Shown here: positions 7,273 to 14,353 of the stretch, one piece after another
Layout: every line of letters begins with the position of its first letter
Numbering within the stretch: the first letter of the stretch is position 1
NCBI GenBank assembly: GCA_002712845.1
Contig: PAUV01000105.1
Span: 5,867 to 20,219 of the forward strand
Source of the DNA: Rhodopirellula sp.
GTDB lineage: Bacteria; Planctomycetota; Planctomycetia; Pirellulales; Pirellulaceae
Length of the DNA: 14,353 nt
Reading direction: 5' to 3'
Position numbers and translations under genes: made by a program
Notes under the pieces: generated by a model
What the model was told of the DNA's origin: nothing
Databases searched by the model: none
The model's input: the letters and a program-made list of their open reading frames with translations, nothing else

Positions 7273-7279
7273 AAAGAAA

Positions 7280-8074
7280 ATGTTTCGGAAAGGGAAGCCA
7301 GTCGTGAAATCGATGTGTATGACCTTGGGTTTGATTTTTGTACTTGTCAGTTGTTCAACTGCAATCACTCAAGACGAATCAGATGCGAAGAAGGATGTTC
7401 AGATGAGCCCAGTTGCACTGCGCGCTGCAGCACTCCGGGAAATGCAGGCTGGTGAATCGGGCAAGGCTGTTGCAGCTGTCGATAAGCTTCTTGTAGCGTT
7501 GCCTAATGACCCAGCAACCTTGCGACTGGCGGGTGATGTTTATCTCAGGAGTGGTAAGTCCAAGGAAGCTGTCGATTTGTTTGACCGCTATTTGAAGCTG
7601 GAGCCGAACGCTTTGGCCGGGCTATGGCAACGCGGAATCGCACTTTACTTTGCTCGTGACTACAAGCGTGGAGTCGAGCAGTTTGAGGTGCATCGTGAGG
7701 TCAATCCCAATGATGTGGAAAACGCGGCTTGGCATTTTCTCTGTGTGGCGAAGGCTCAGTCATTCGAGAAGGCCAAGACAGTGGTTTTGCCTGCGCCCAA
7801 TGACCCACGCGCCCCGATGGAAGAGGTGTTGAAAATGCTGAGCACGGGAAATACCGAAAAGGTGGTTGAGAAAATGGAGAGTTTTCCCGCGAACACACGT
7901 CTTCGCGAGTCTGCGGACTTCTATGGAAACTTTTATCTGGGCCTCTATGCTGATGCTGCCGGCGACCGTGCCAAGGCAAAACGTTATCTGGACTTGTCGG
8001 CGAAAGATGCCTCGGTCAGTTACATGGGCGATGTGGCACGTGTGTACGCTGTTTACTTGTCGCCCGAGAACTAG
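7280..8074 (+). CDS. TPR-repeat lipoprotein
   Basis: The product is 264 aa from ATG 7280. The N-terminus MFRKGKPVVK is basic, followed by a hydrophobic segment and the lipobox L22-V-S-C25, so it is a predicted lipoprotein acylated on C25. Residues of about 44-145 form three tetratricopeptide-like helical pairs: ALREMQAGESGKAVAAVDKL, then AGDVYLRSGKSKEAVDLFDR, then RGIALYFARDYKRGVEQFE. NPNDVENAAWHFLC (142-155) and a final helical pair around FYLGLYADAAGDRAKAKRYL (217-236) resemble a TPR type common in planctomycetes. Such proteins act as protein-interaction scaffolds; the partner is unknown. The gene follows the chorismate-lyase-like gene by 42 nt on the same strand, so it is probably the last gene of the operon. 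A role in assembling or anchoring the pathway at a membrane is possible but unsupported. A longer form from GTG 7250 would place ten extra residues before the signal peptide. Confidence 0.85.
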   Translation: MFRKGKPVVKSMCMTLGLIFVLVSCSTAITQDESDAKKDVQMSPVALRAAALREMQAGESGKAVAAVDKLLVALPNDPATLRLAGDVYLRSGKSKEAVDLFDRYLKLEPNALAGLWQRGIALYFARDYKRGVEQFEVHREVNPNDVENAAWHFLCVAKAQSFEKAKTVVLPAPNDPRAPMEEVLKMLSTGNTEKVVEKMESFPANTRLRESADFYGNFYLGLYADAAGDRAKAKRYLDLSAKDASVSYMGDVARVYAVYLSPEN

Positions 8075-8092
8075 AACTGAGACTTCAGACTA

Positions 8093-8102
8093 CCTGATCA
8101 GG
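8093..8102. repeat. 10-bp palindrome CCTGATCAGG
   Basis: A perfect palindrome 19 nt after the stop codon of the TPR lipoprotein gene. It may be part of an mRNA 3' structure, or chance; a run this short is weak evidence. Confidence 0.4.
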
Positions 8103-8222
8103 CCTGCCCGACCAAAGTTGCCTCGCTAGTGGCACCATCATCCAGCCTGTGATTTTGTCCGGTTTTCATGACTGCCAGGCCGGTGCGGTCGGATTCCCTG
8201 AGAAAACGGTGTGAATTCGCTG

Positions 8223-8239
8223 GTTTACCAGCGGTAAAC
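8223..8239. other. Perfect 7-bp hairpin
   Basis: GTTTACC (8223-8229) and GGTAAAC (8233-8239) pair around a 3-nt loop, with two possible G-U pairs extending the stem. A further GGTAAAC occurs at 8402-8408. The hairpin is about 150 nt past the TPR gene and about 340 nt before the DUF1501 gene. It may be a 3' stem-loop or a regulator site; no T-tract follows on either side. Confidence 0.45.
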
Positions 8240-8581
8240 TGGGCACATTTGGTCTGAATCGATTTTCACAGTTGAGTGTGTTTTCCTTGTTATTAATGTG
8301 TGCCGACGCCGCACCTGTTAGCTCCTGAAAGTAAAATTTGACTCGCTGCGCGGATCGAGACGTTTTCGATGGTAACTGGCGGCCAAAAGCAGTCACCTCG
8401 TGGTAAACTAGGGGTGGACGTAATGAGCAACGAATTGAGTTGTTTTGAATTCACCGTTTCCCGCCGGCCAATCACACGAATATGTTTTTTCGTTCGCGGC
8501 CACGACGGTGCATTTGTCTTACCCGGTCTACCAACCTCGATAGCTTTTGACCTCTGATTCAACGCCAATTGAGAACCGAAT

Positions 8582-10024
8582 ATGAAGAAGAAATTGCACG
8601 GTCATTGTGGTCGTTTTGCGTCTCGCCCAACGAACCGTCGTGAAATGCTGCAGTGGTGTGCGAATGGTTTCGGCGCTTTGGCGTTGAGTGCACTTTCGGA
8701 GTCTTCGTCTGCCTTAGCGTCTGGCCCATGGGACCCAAAGCCTTCTCATTTTCCCGGTCGAGCCAAAAATGTAATTTTTCTTTACATGGATGGTGGACCA
8801 TCGCACGTGGACACCTTTGACTACAAGCCACAACTCGAAAAATACGATGGCCAGGACCCAAAGAAAGTCATCGGTAAGTTGGCTCCGACCCAATTCGATG
8901 CGGTTGGGAAAGTGCTCAAGAGTCAATGGAAGTTTTCCCAGCGTGGAGAGGCCGGCCATTGGATGAGTGACTTGTTTCCATGCCTGTCCGAGGTATCCGA
9001 TGACTTGGCGATGATCAAGTCAATGACTTCCAAGTTTTCGGAACATACATCCGCAAACTATTTTTTGCACACGGGTAATGGGCTTCAGGGTAAACCGAGC
9101 ATGGGGGCTTGGCTGGGGTACGGATTAGGAAGTGAAAACCAGCAGTTGCCCGGCTTCGTTGTGCTAAATGGCGGCCTGATTCCACCGGGTGGACTGGATT
9201 GTTTTGGGTCCGGTTTTCTTCCGTCGGCGTATCAGGGGTCTGTGTTTCTGCCAAAAGCACAACCGCTGGCAAACATCAAACCCAGTGAAGCGAATTCTCA
9301 ACTCCAGAAGTCGAAGCTGGCTTTGATTCGTGATTTTGATCAGCAGACTAGCGGGCAACTTGGGGCTGACCCCGAAGTAGAAGCTGCAATCCAGAACTAT
9401 GAGACAGCCTTTAAAATGCAAACGGCTGTCCCTGAATTGATGGACTTGAGCGATGAGACGGAAGAAACGAAAAGGCTTTATGGGCTAGAGACGGAATTTA
9501 ACAACACCAAAACGTTTGGTATGCAATGCCTGCTGGCAAGGCGCTTGGTCGAACGGGGAGTTCGGTTCATCGAATTGACCTGTCCCGGAGGAAATGGTGA
9601 TCGTTGGGATCAGCATGGGGGGTTAGTTGATGGCCACAACAAGAACTGCAAGACGGTTGATCAACCGATCGCTGCCCTTATCAAAGACTTGAAGCGTACA
9701 GGATTATTCGATTCGACGTTGGTCGTGTGGGCGGGTGAATTTGGTAGAACACCGTTCGCGCAAGGGTCAAATGGACGTGATCACAATCCTTTCGGATTCA
9801 CCGTCTGGATGGCAGGCGGCGGTGTTAAAGGTGGGGCCTCGGTAGGTGCTACCGATGAGTGGGGATACCGTGCGATAGAAAATCGGTTTGAAATACATGA
9901 TTTGCACGCCACCATGCTTCATCTGCTCGGCATTGACCATACAAAAAGTACCTTCCGGTTTAGTGGTCGTGATATGCGACTGACTGATGTGCACGGAAAT
10001 CTTATCAAGGAGGTGATCGCATGA
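8582..10024 (+). CDS. DUF1501 family secreted protein (sulfatase/phosphatase-like fold)
   Basis: The product is 480 aa. The N-terminus carries a twin-arginine-like signal (R19-R20 in TNRREMLQWCANGFGALAL) ending near ALASG, as is typical of the family. NVIFLYMDGGPSHVDTFD (63-80) opens the alkaline-phosphatase/sulfatase-like core with metal-ligand candidate D70. WDQHGG (342-347) gives D343 and H345, and VWAGEFGRTPF gives E386 (EFGRTP, 386-391). GRDHNPFGF gives D400 and H401, and the C-terminal FEIHDLHATMLHLLGID completes the family pattern. DUF1501 proteins are very abundant in planctomycetes, and their activity is not established to my knowledge. The length is normal and nothing is broken. The next gene overlaps the stop codon by 4 nt (ATGA), so the two are cotranscribed and probably translationally coupled. 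There is no strong Shine-Dalgarno at its own start. Confidence 0.92.
   Translation: MKKKLHGHCGRFASRPTNRREMLQWCANGFGALALSALSESSSALASGPWDPKPSHFPGRAKNVIFLYMDGGPSHVDTFDYKPQLEKYDGQDPKKVIGKLAPTQFDAVGKVLKSQWKFSQRGEAGHWMSDLFPCLSEVSDDLAMIKSMTSKFSEHTSANYFLHTGNGLQGKPSMGAWLGYGLGSENQQLPGFVVLNGGLIPPGGLDCFGSGFLPSAYQGSVFLPKAQPLANIKPSEANSQLQKSKLALIRDFDQQTSGQLGADPEVEAAIQNYETAFKMQTAVPELMDLSDETEETKRLYGLETEFNNTKTFGMQCLLARRLVERGVRFIELTCPGGNGDRWDQHGGLVDGHNKNCKTVDQPIAALIKDLKRTGLFDSTLVVWAGEFGRTPFAQGSNGRDHNPFGFTVWMAGGGVKGGASVGATDEWGYRAIENRFEIHDLHATMLHLLGIDHTKSTFRFSGRDMRLTDVHGNLIKEVIA
10007..10018 (+). promoter_or_regulatory. Perfect extended Shine-Dalgarno for the PSD1 gene
   Basis: AAGGAGGTGATC is an uninterrupted 12-nt match to the sequence complementary to the 3' end of bacterial 16S rRNA. 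Its GGAGG core is 7 nt before ATG 10021. It lies inside the last codons of the DUF1501 gene (K-E-V-I) and supports the overlapping ATGA start over the internal ATG at 10123. Confidence 0.8.
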
Positions 10025-13000
10025 TCCGTTTAAATCAACGTTACAAGTTGAGTGCAAAATCACTCCGACGCTGTGCCAGTGTTCAGGATGGACATTTGCG
10101 GCTTTTCTCTTTGACAGTAAGCATGAGGATTGCGAAGGCTACCTTGATGAGTGTGATAGCTTGGGGGCTACCTTTCTCTGTTGCCCCAAGTGTTTTAGCC
10201 GAGGATGTCCCAACTGCGGAGCAGATTCAGTTTTTTGAGTCCAAGGTGCGCCCCATCTTTGTAGAACACTGCTATGAATGCCATTCAGAGACTGCGGATG
10301 AAGTCGAAGCGGAATTGTTGCTGGACTCAAAATGGGGTTGGATGACAGGCGGAGAGTCTGGGCCAGCGATCATTCCTGGAAACTTAGATGAAAGTCTTGT
10401 GATCGATGCCGTTCGTTATGAAGAAAATAAAGTCACTGCAATGCCTCCGAGCTCGAAACTCTCGGACAAAGAAATAGGGGTTCTGGAAGAATGGGTCAAA
10501 ATGGGAGCGCCAGACCCTCGGACTGCAAAGAAAACCATGGTTCCTGTGGCCAAAGAAATCGATTTTCAAAAACGATTCAATGAACACTGGAGTTGGCGTC
10601 CCATCACCAAACCAGAATTGCCTTGGGTTACGGATCGCAAGTGGCCGCGTTCTGATCTGGATCGATTTGTCCTGCACAAAATTGAAGCGGCGGGTCTGAA
10701 GCCCGCGGCGGAAGCCGACCGCAGAATTTGGCTGCGACGTGTGTATTTTGATTTGATAGGTTTGCCACCCACGGCGGACCAGTTTGCTGATTTCCTAAGT
10801 GATGACAGTGAGAACGCACGCGAAAAAGTGGTCGATGAACTGTTGCAGTCTCCGCATCTCGGAGAGAAATGGGCGAGGCATTGGATGGACCTTGTCCGAT
10901 ACGCCGAGACCTACGGGCATGAATTTGATTATCCGCTTCGGTACGCGCATGAATATCGAGATTACCTGATTCGTGCGTTCAACGCTGATGTGCCGTTTGA
11001 TCAGTTCATTCGTGAGCACATTGCGGGTGATTTACTGGATGAGCCAAGGAAAAATCCTGAGGAGGATTGGAACGAGTCGATCATTGGAACAGGGTTTTGG
11101 TATCTGCATGAGGCTACGCACGCCCCCACCGATGTCCTTGGTAACGAAGCAGACATCATGGATAACCAGATCGATGTGTTTGGGAAGTCTTTTCTTGGCC
11201 TGACGATTGCTTGTGCACGGTGTCATGATCACAAATTTGATGCGATCACAACCGCCGATTACTACGCCCTGACGGCGTATCTGCAGAGTAGTTGCAGGCA
11301 GGAGTACCCTCTGGATCCCTCAGGGAAGCGTGCAGCAGCGAATCGCGAGATCAATCGCTTGCGTGGGGACGCCGTCGACGCATTCAAAGCAAGTGAAGTG
11401 AGTGTGACCGATGAGAATCAAAAAGATTCCGGTGACTATTATCGGGTTGCGATGCAGGTTGTAGCCGACTCAAAACCGGATGCTGACAAGACAGCCTTGG
11501 TGTCTCAGTCTGCAAAGGCTGAGGGGCTCGATGCCAACCTGCTTCAACGATGGGCTGATAAGCATGAGTCCATCAAAAACGAACTGATTGATCCGGGCTA
11601 CGAACTGGAGAATCAGAATGTGTTTGCGGACTTCAAAGGTGATGTACTGCCAGAAGGCTGGAAGACTTCGGGGCTGGCTTTTTTACCCATCGGGTCAGGG
11701 TTGCAGTTTTCATCAGATGGTGCAGTTCTGGTTCCCAATACCGTTGACAGCGCTGTTAACGGAAAAAAACAGGTTGGTGTTCTCCGTTCACCCACGTTTG
11801 AAATCACAACGGATCGTATTCATGTTTTGATAAATGCTTCTGCTGGTGCGGCCGTTCGTGTCGTTATCGATAACTTTCAAATGGCAGAGTTCAATGCTTT
11901 GCTGTTCAGGGGAACGTTCTTGAACAACAAGGGAAGCGATACTCAGGGACAGTGGCAGTGGAAGAGCCTTGCTGGTGACCTGCGAAAGTACAAAGGTCAC
12001 AAAGCGTATCTCGAGTTCATCGATAACGGCGATGCGTCCATTGCCATTGATAAGGTCGTTTTTTCAGATGCTGGACCGCCGGGCAAGGTGCGAGGAAAAG
12101 AAGCGGTATTTGATGCAGCTTTGCTGAGTCAGATGGAAAAACAAGCCGCGATTGATCTGAAAGCCGGCAGAGTCCATCCGTTGATGTTGGCATTGCTTCG
12201 AAATCAGGTCGTGAGTGTCGTGGATTTCAGCCAGGAAGCTTCAGAGAGCTTGGGGCAAGCCCGTGAGTTGGCAGAGGCCTTGCCTCCTGTAAGGCGAGTC
12301 ATTGCGATGGCGCAGGGAACGTCCGAGGACGCTCATGTCTACATTAGGGGTAGTCACCAGAATGTTGGTGAAGTTGTCCCTGCGAGGTTTCTTGAAGTGC
12401 TCGGTGGGGAAACTGCGACGCGACTGGAGCTTGCAAATCGGGTGGCGACCCTTGAAAACCCGCTAACAGCGAGAGTTATCGCCAACCGGATTTGGCATCA
12501 TCTGTTGGGAGTGGGGATTGTGCCCACTGTTGATGACTTTGGTCCGCAAGGTCTGCCCCCCAGTCATCCCGAATTGCTGGATTGGCTTGCTACAGACCTC
12601 GTCGAAAATGGTTGGTCACTCAAGCATTTGATGAAGCAAATTGTGCTGTCCAGTACCTATCGGCAGGCCAACGTCCCGAACGAGGCGGTCAGTGCAAAAC
12701 TCATTGCCAGTGTTGATCCTTCAAATGAACTTCTTCATCGTATGAGGGTTCGCAGGTTGTCCGGTGAAGCAATTCGGGATGCCGTCCTTGTGGCATCGGG
12801 CCGTTTTGAACCGAAGCCGTTTGGTCCCAGTGTTGCAACGCACCGCACGCCGTTCATGACTGGGCGTGGAGCACGATCCAGCGGACCTTTGGATGGCAAT
12901 GGGCGGCGCAGTGTTTATTTGTCTGTCTATCGCAATTTTTTAAACCCATTCATGTTGACGTTTGATATGCCCTCGCCGTTTGGACCGCAGGGACGCCGCA

Positions 13001-13293
13001 GCAAGTCAAATGTGCCCGCACAAGCTCTCACGCTGATGAATGATCCATTCGTGATTGGGCAGGCGAAAGTGATTGCTGAAAAAGCACTCGCAGTACCTGA
13101 CCAGAGTACGGAACAGAAAATTGCAATGATGGTGGAACGTGTGCACGGCGTGGTTCCTAGCGAAAACCAGACGAAACAGTTATCGCAGTTTTTGGTGAAT
13201 CAGACGAAAGCGTATGGCAAGGAAGACAGTCGAGCTTGGGCTGATCTAGCGCACGCTTTACTCAACATGAAAGCTTTTTACTTCCTGCAGTGA
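10021..13293 (+). CDS. PSD1-type planctomycete cytochrome c / DUF1549 / DUF1553 protein
   Basis: The product is 1090 aa. A Sec signal peptide starts at M35 (MRIAKATLMSVIAWG, Ala cleavage near SVLA-ED); the first 34 residues form an unusually long basic extension. Residues of about 66-155 are planctomycete cytochrome c with heme motif CYECH (84-88). Residues of about 205-423 are DUF1549: LDRFVLHKIEAAGL, then RRVYFDLIGLPPT, a WARHWMDLVRYAE block, and a second CxxCH (CARCH, 398-402) followed by KFDAITTADYYALTAYLQ. Residues of about 535-690 are a beta-rich insert ending AYLEFIDNGDASIAIDKVVF, reminiscent of galactose-binding-like carbohydrate modules. Residues of about 799-1060 are DUF1553: LANRVATLENPLTARVIANR, then an IVLSSTYRQ block and SNVPAQALTLMNDPF. 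Such proteins are exported, planctomycete-typical and of unproven activity; a redox role next to DUF1501 is likely. The start at 10021 rests on the perfect Shine-Dalgarno and the ATGA overlap; ATG 10123 is the alternative (1056 aa). Confidence 0.9.
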   Translation: MIRLNQRYKLSAKSLRRCASVQDGHLRLFSLTVSMRIAKATLMSVIAWGLPFSVAPSVLAEDVPTAEQIQFFESKVRPIFVEHCYECHSETADEVEAELLLDSKWGWMTGGESGPAIIPGNLDESLVIDAVRYEENKVTAMPPSSKLSDKEIGVLEEWVKMGAPDPRTAKKTMVPVAKEIDFQKRFNEHWSWRPITKPELPWVTDRKWPRSDLDRFVLHKIEAAGLKPAAEADRRIWLRRVYFDLIGLPPTADQFADFLSDDSENAREKVVDELLQSPHLGEKWARHWMDLVRYAETYGHEFDYPLRYAHEYRDYLIRAFNADVPFDQFIREHIAGDLLDEPRKNPEEDWNESIIGTGFWYLHEATHAPTDVLGNEADIMDNQIDVFGKSFLGLTIACARCHDHKFDAITTADYYALTAYLQSSCRQEYPLDPSGKRAAANREINRLRGDAVDAFKASEVSVTDENQKDSGDYYRVAMQVVADSKPDADKTALVSQSAKAEGLDANLLQRWADKHESIKNELIDPGYELENQNVFADFKGDVLPEGWKTSGLAFLPIGSGLQFSSDGAVLVPNTVDSAVNGKKQVGVLRSPTFEITTDRIHVLINASAGAAVRVVIDNFQMAEFNALLFRGTFLNNKGSDTQGQWQWKSLAGDLRKYKGHKAYLEFIDNGDASIAIDKVVFSDAGPPGKVRGKEAVFDAALLSQMEKQAAIDLKAGRVHPLMLALLRNQVVSVVDFSQEASESLGQARELAEALPPVRRVIAMAQGTSEDAHVYIRGSHQNVGEVVPARFLEVLGGETATRLELANRVATLENPLTARVIANRIWHHLLGVGIVPTVDDFGPQGLPPSHPELLDWLATDLVENGWSLKHLMKQIVLSSTYRQANVPNEAVSAKLIASVDPSNELLHRMRVRRLSGEAIRDAVLVASGRFEPKPFGPSVATHRTPFMTGRGARSSGPLDGNGRRSVYLSVYRNFLNPFMLTFDMPSPFGPQGRRSKSNVPAQALTLMNDPFVIGQAKVIAEKALAVPDQSTEQKIAMMVERVHGVVPSENQTKQLSQFLVNQTKAYGKEDSRAWADLAHALLNMKAFYFLQ

Positions 13294-13319
13294 TCATGAA
13301 TTCAACGTAGTAAAACTTG

Positions 13320-14353
13320 ATGAAAATTAATTTCAAAACGATTGTCTCGCTTCTGCTCGTTCAGTGTCTCGCACTGACGATGGTTGGGCGTTTAATCGCA
13401 GAAGATACGGCCGCCGAATTCTTCGAGAAAGAGATTCGTCCTGCGTTGGTTCAGCACTGCATCAGGTGTCATGGTGAAGAGAAGGTTCAGGGTGGATTGC
13501 GGCTTGATACTCGTGAAGGATGGCAGGCAGGGGGGGACTCTGGTCCAGCCATTGTCGCTGGCGATCCTCAGAGTTTACTTCTAAAAGCGATTGAGTACGA
13601 AGATATCAGTCTCGAGATGCCGCCGCGCGGTAAGTTGTCCGAAAAGACGATTGCTGCCTTTCAGAAGTGGATTCGCAAAGGCGCTTTTGATCCTCGCACC
13701 AATGGTAGTTCTGGCGATAAAAACCAGGCTCACGCTCCAACGATCGAGCAGGGGAAAAAGTTTTGGGCGTTTCAGCCTGTGCTAGCTCCCGTCCCGCCGG
13801 AGTTGTCCGAATCTACATGGCCCAATAATGATGTCGATCGTTTTGTGCTGGCGAAGTTAGTCGAGAAGGGCCTCAAGCCTGCTGGTGATGCCACCAAAGA
13901 AAACTTGCTGCGACGTTTGACTTATGACCTAACCGGACTGCCGCCGACATCTGATCAGATTGAACGGTTCCTTGCCGATGAATCGGATGATGCGACGGAC
14001 AAACTCATCGATAGCCTTTTGCAGTCGGGGCACTTTGGCGAGCGTTGGGGCAGGCACTGGTTGGATGTTGTTCGATTCGCGGAGTCAAGTGGCGGTGGAC
14101 GAACCTTGTTGTTCCCCGATGCTTGGCGATACCGCGATTACGTGATTGACGCGTTCAATCGGGATTTGCCTTTCGATCAATTTCTGAAAGAGCAGATTGC
14201 TGGAGACCTGTTGGCATCAGAAGACCGATTTGATCGCGAGCGTAAATTGATCGCAACGGGATTCCTGATGTTGGGACCGACCAATTATGAGATGCAGGAT
14301 AAGGACATCCTTGAGATGGATGTCGTTGATGAACAGTTGGATACGATGGGCAA
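13320..14353 (+). CDS. Second PSD1-type cytochrome c / DUF1549 protein (3' end outside window)
   Basis: The frame is open from ATG 13320 to the right edge, giving 344 complete codons. MKINFKTIVSLLLVQCLALT begins a Sec signal peptide with likely cleavage near RLIA-ED. Residues of about 30-110 are the planctomycete cytochrome c domain with heme motif CIRCH (47-51), then GGLRLDTREGWQAGGDSGPA and MPPRGKLSEKTI. DUF1549 begins near residue 170: DVDRFVLAKLVEKGLKPAG, then RRLTYDLTGLPPTSDQ, a GRHWLDVVRFAE block and FDQFLKEQIAGDLL. The domain continues past the edge, so a downstream DUF1553 is expected. It is a paralogue of the preceding gene, 26 nt away on the same strand. There is no strong Shine-Dalgarno before this start; translation may depend on the upstream gene. 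The order suggests a second DUF1501 gene or other partner further right. Confidence 0.9.
   Translation, partial: MKINFKTIVSLLLVQCLALTMVGRLIAEDTAAEFFEKEIRPALVQHCIRCHGEEKVQGGLRLDTREGWQAGGDSGPAIVAGDPQSLLLKAIEYEDISLEMPPRGKLSEKTIAAFQKWIRKGAFDPRTNGSSGDKNQAHAPTIEQGKKFWAFQPVLAPVPPELSESTWPNNDVDRFVLAKLVEKGLKPAGDATKENLLRRLTYDLTGLPPTSDQIERFLADESDDATDKLIDSLLQSGHFGERWGRHWLDVVRFAESSGGGRTLLFPDAWRYRDYVIDAFNRDLPFDQFLKEQIAGDLLASEDRFDRERKLIATGFLMLGPTNYEMQDKDILEMDVVDEQLDTMG

Larger units (their letters stand above)
8075..8581. other. Intergenic region between terpenoid operon and DUF1501 block
   Basis: About 500 bp without a credible gene. Short open frames on both strands (for example 8369-8557 plus, 8293-8568 minus) have no recognisable family features. 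The region should hold the transcription end of the terpenoid operon and the promoter of the DUF1501 gene. I see a 10-bp palindrome and one perfect hairpin, listed separately, but no hairpin with a T-run that would be a convincing terminator. Confidence 0.6.

Noticed and set aside
8293..8568. Open frames on both strands in the 8075-8581 gap as hypothetical genes
   Set aside because: They overlap each other on opposite strands, lack ribosome-binding sites and show no recognisable features.

Overview
The window looks like chromosomal DNA of a marine-type planctomycete (Planctomycetota, most likely a Pirellulaceae relative such as Rhodopirellula or Rubripirellula; the genus is inference). The clearest pointers are a DUF1501 protein next to two tandem PSD1-type proteins (planctomycete cytochrome c, DUF1549, DUF1553), a twin-arginine-exported xylose-isomerase-like TIM-barrel protein, and a planctomycete-style TPR lipoprotein. 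I see no phage, insertion-sequence, CRISPR, tRNA or rRNA signal.

Layout. (1) Positions 1-1157, minus strand: 5' part of an outer-membrane DUF481 protein, running off the left edge. (2) 1158-1461: non-coding, with a tetranucleotide repeat and three hairpins. (3) 1462-2382, minus: exported sugar-isomerase/epimerase-like TIM barrel. (4) 2383-2762: divergent intergenic region. (5) 2763-8074, plus: a tight four-gene set of squalene-hopene-cyclase-like class II terpene cyclase, DUF116-polyprenyl diphosphate synthase fusion, UbiC-like chorismate pyruvate-lyase and TPR lipoprotein, with gaps of 2, 12 and 42 nt. (6) 8075-8581: non-coding, with a hairpin. (7) 8582-14353, plus: DUF1501 protein, PSD1 protein and a second PSD1 protein cut by the right edge. 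The first two overlap by 4 nt and are linked by a perfect 12-nt Shine-Dalgarno match.

The most interesting part is the 2763-8074 set. Its first three products are, in order, a DxDD-type cyclase, a trans-polyprenyl diphosphate synthase with a long-chain-like signature at its first Asp-rich motif, and an enzyme of the family that releases 4-hydroxybenzoate from chorismate. Together they suggest making a polyprenyl chain, supplying an aromatic head group and cyclising the chain, i.e. an aromatic terpenoid (meroterpenoid) or unusual cyclised prenyl-aromatic lipid. No UbiA-type aromatic prenyltransferase, squalene synthase or HpnCDE gene is in the window, so the joining step would have to be encoded elsewhere. 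The pathway is inference; the family calls rest on motifs visible in the translations.

The right-hand DUF1501/PSD1 block is a typical planctomycete secreted or periplasmic module of unknown biochemistry. It is probably unrelated to the terpenoid operon, from which it is separated by about 500 bp of non-coding DNA.
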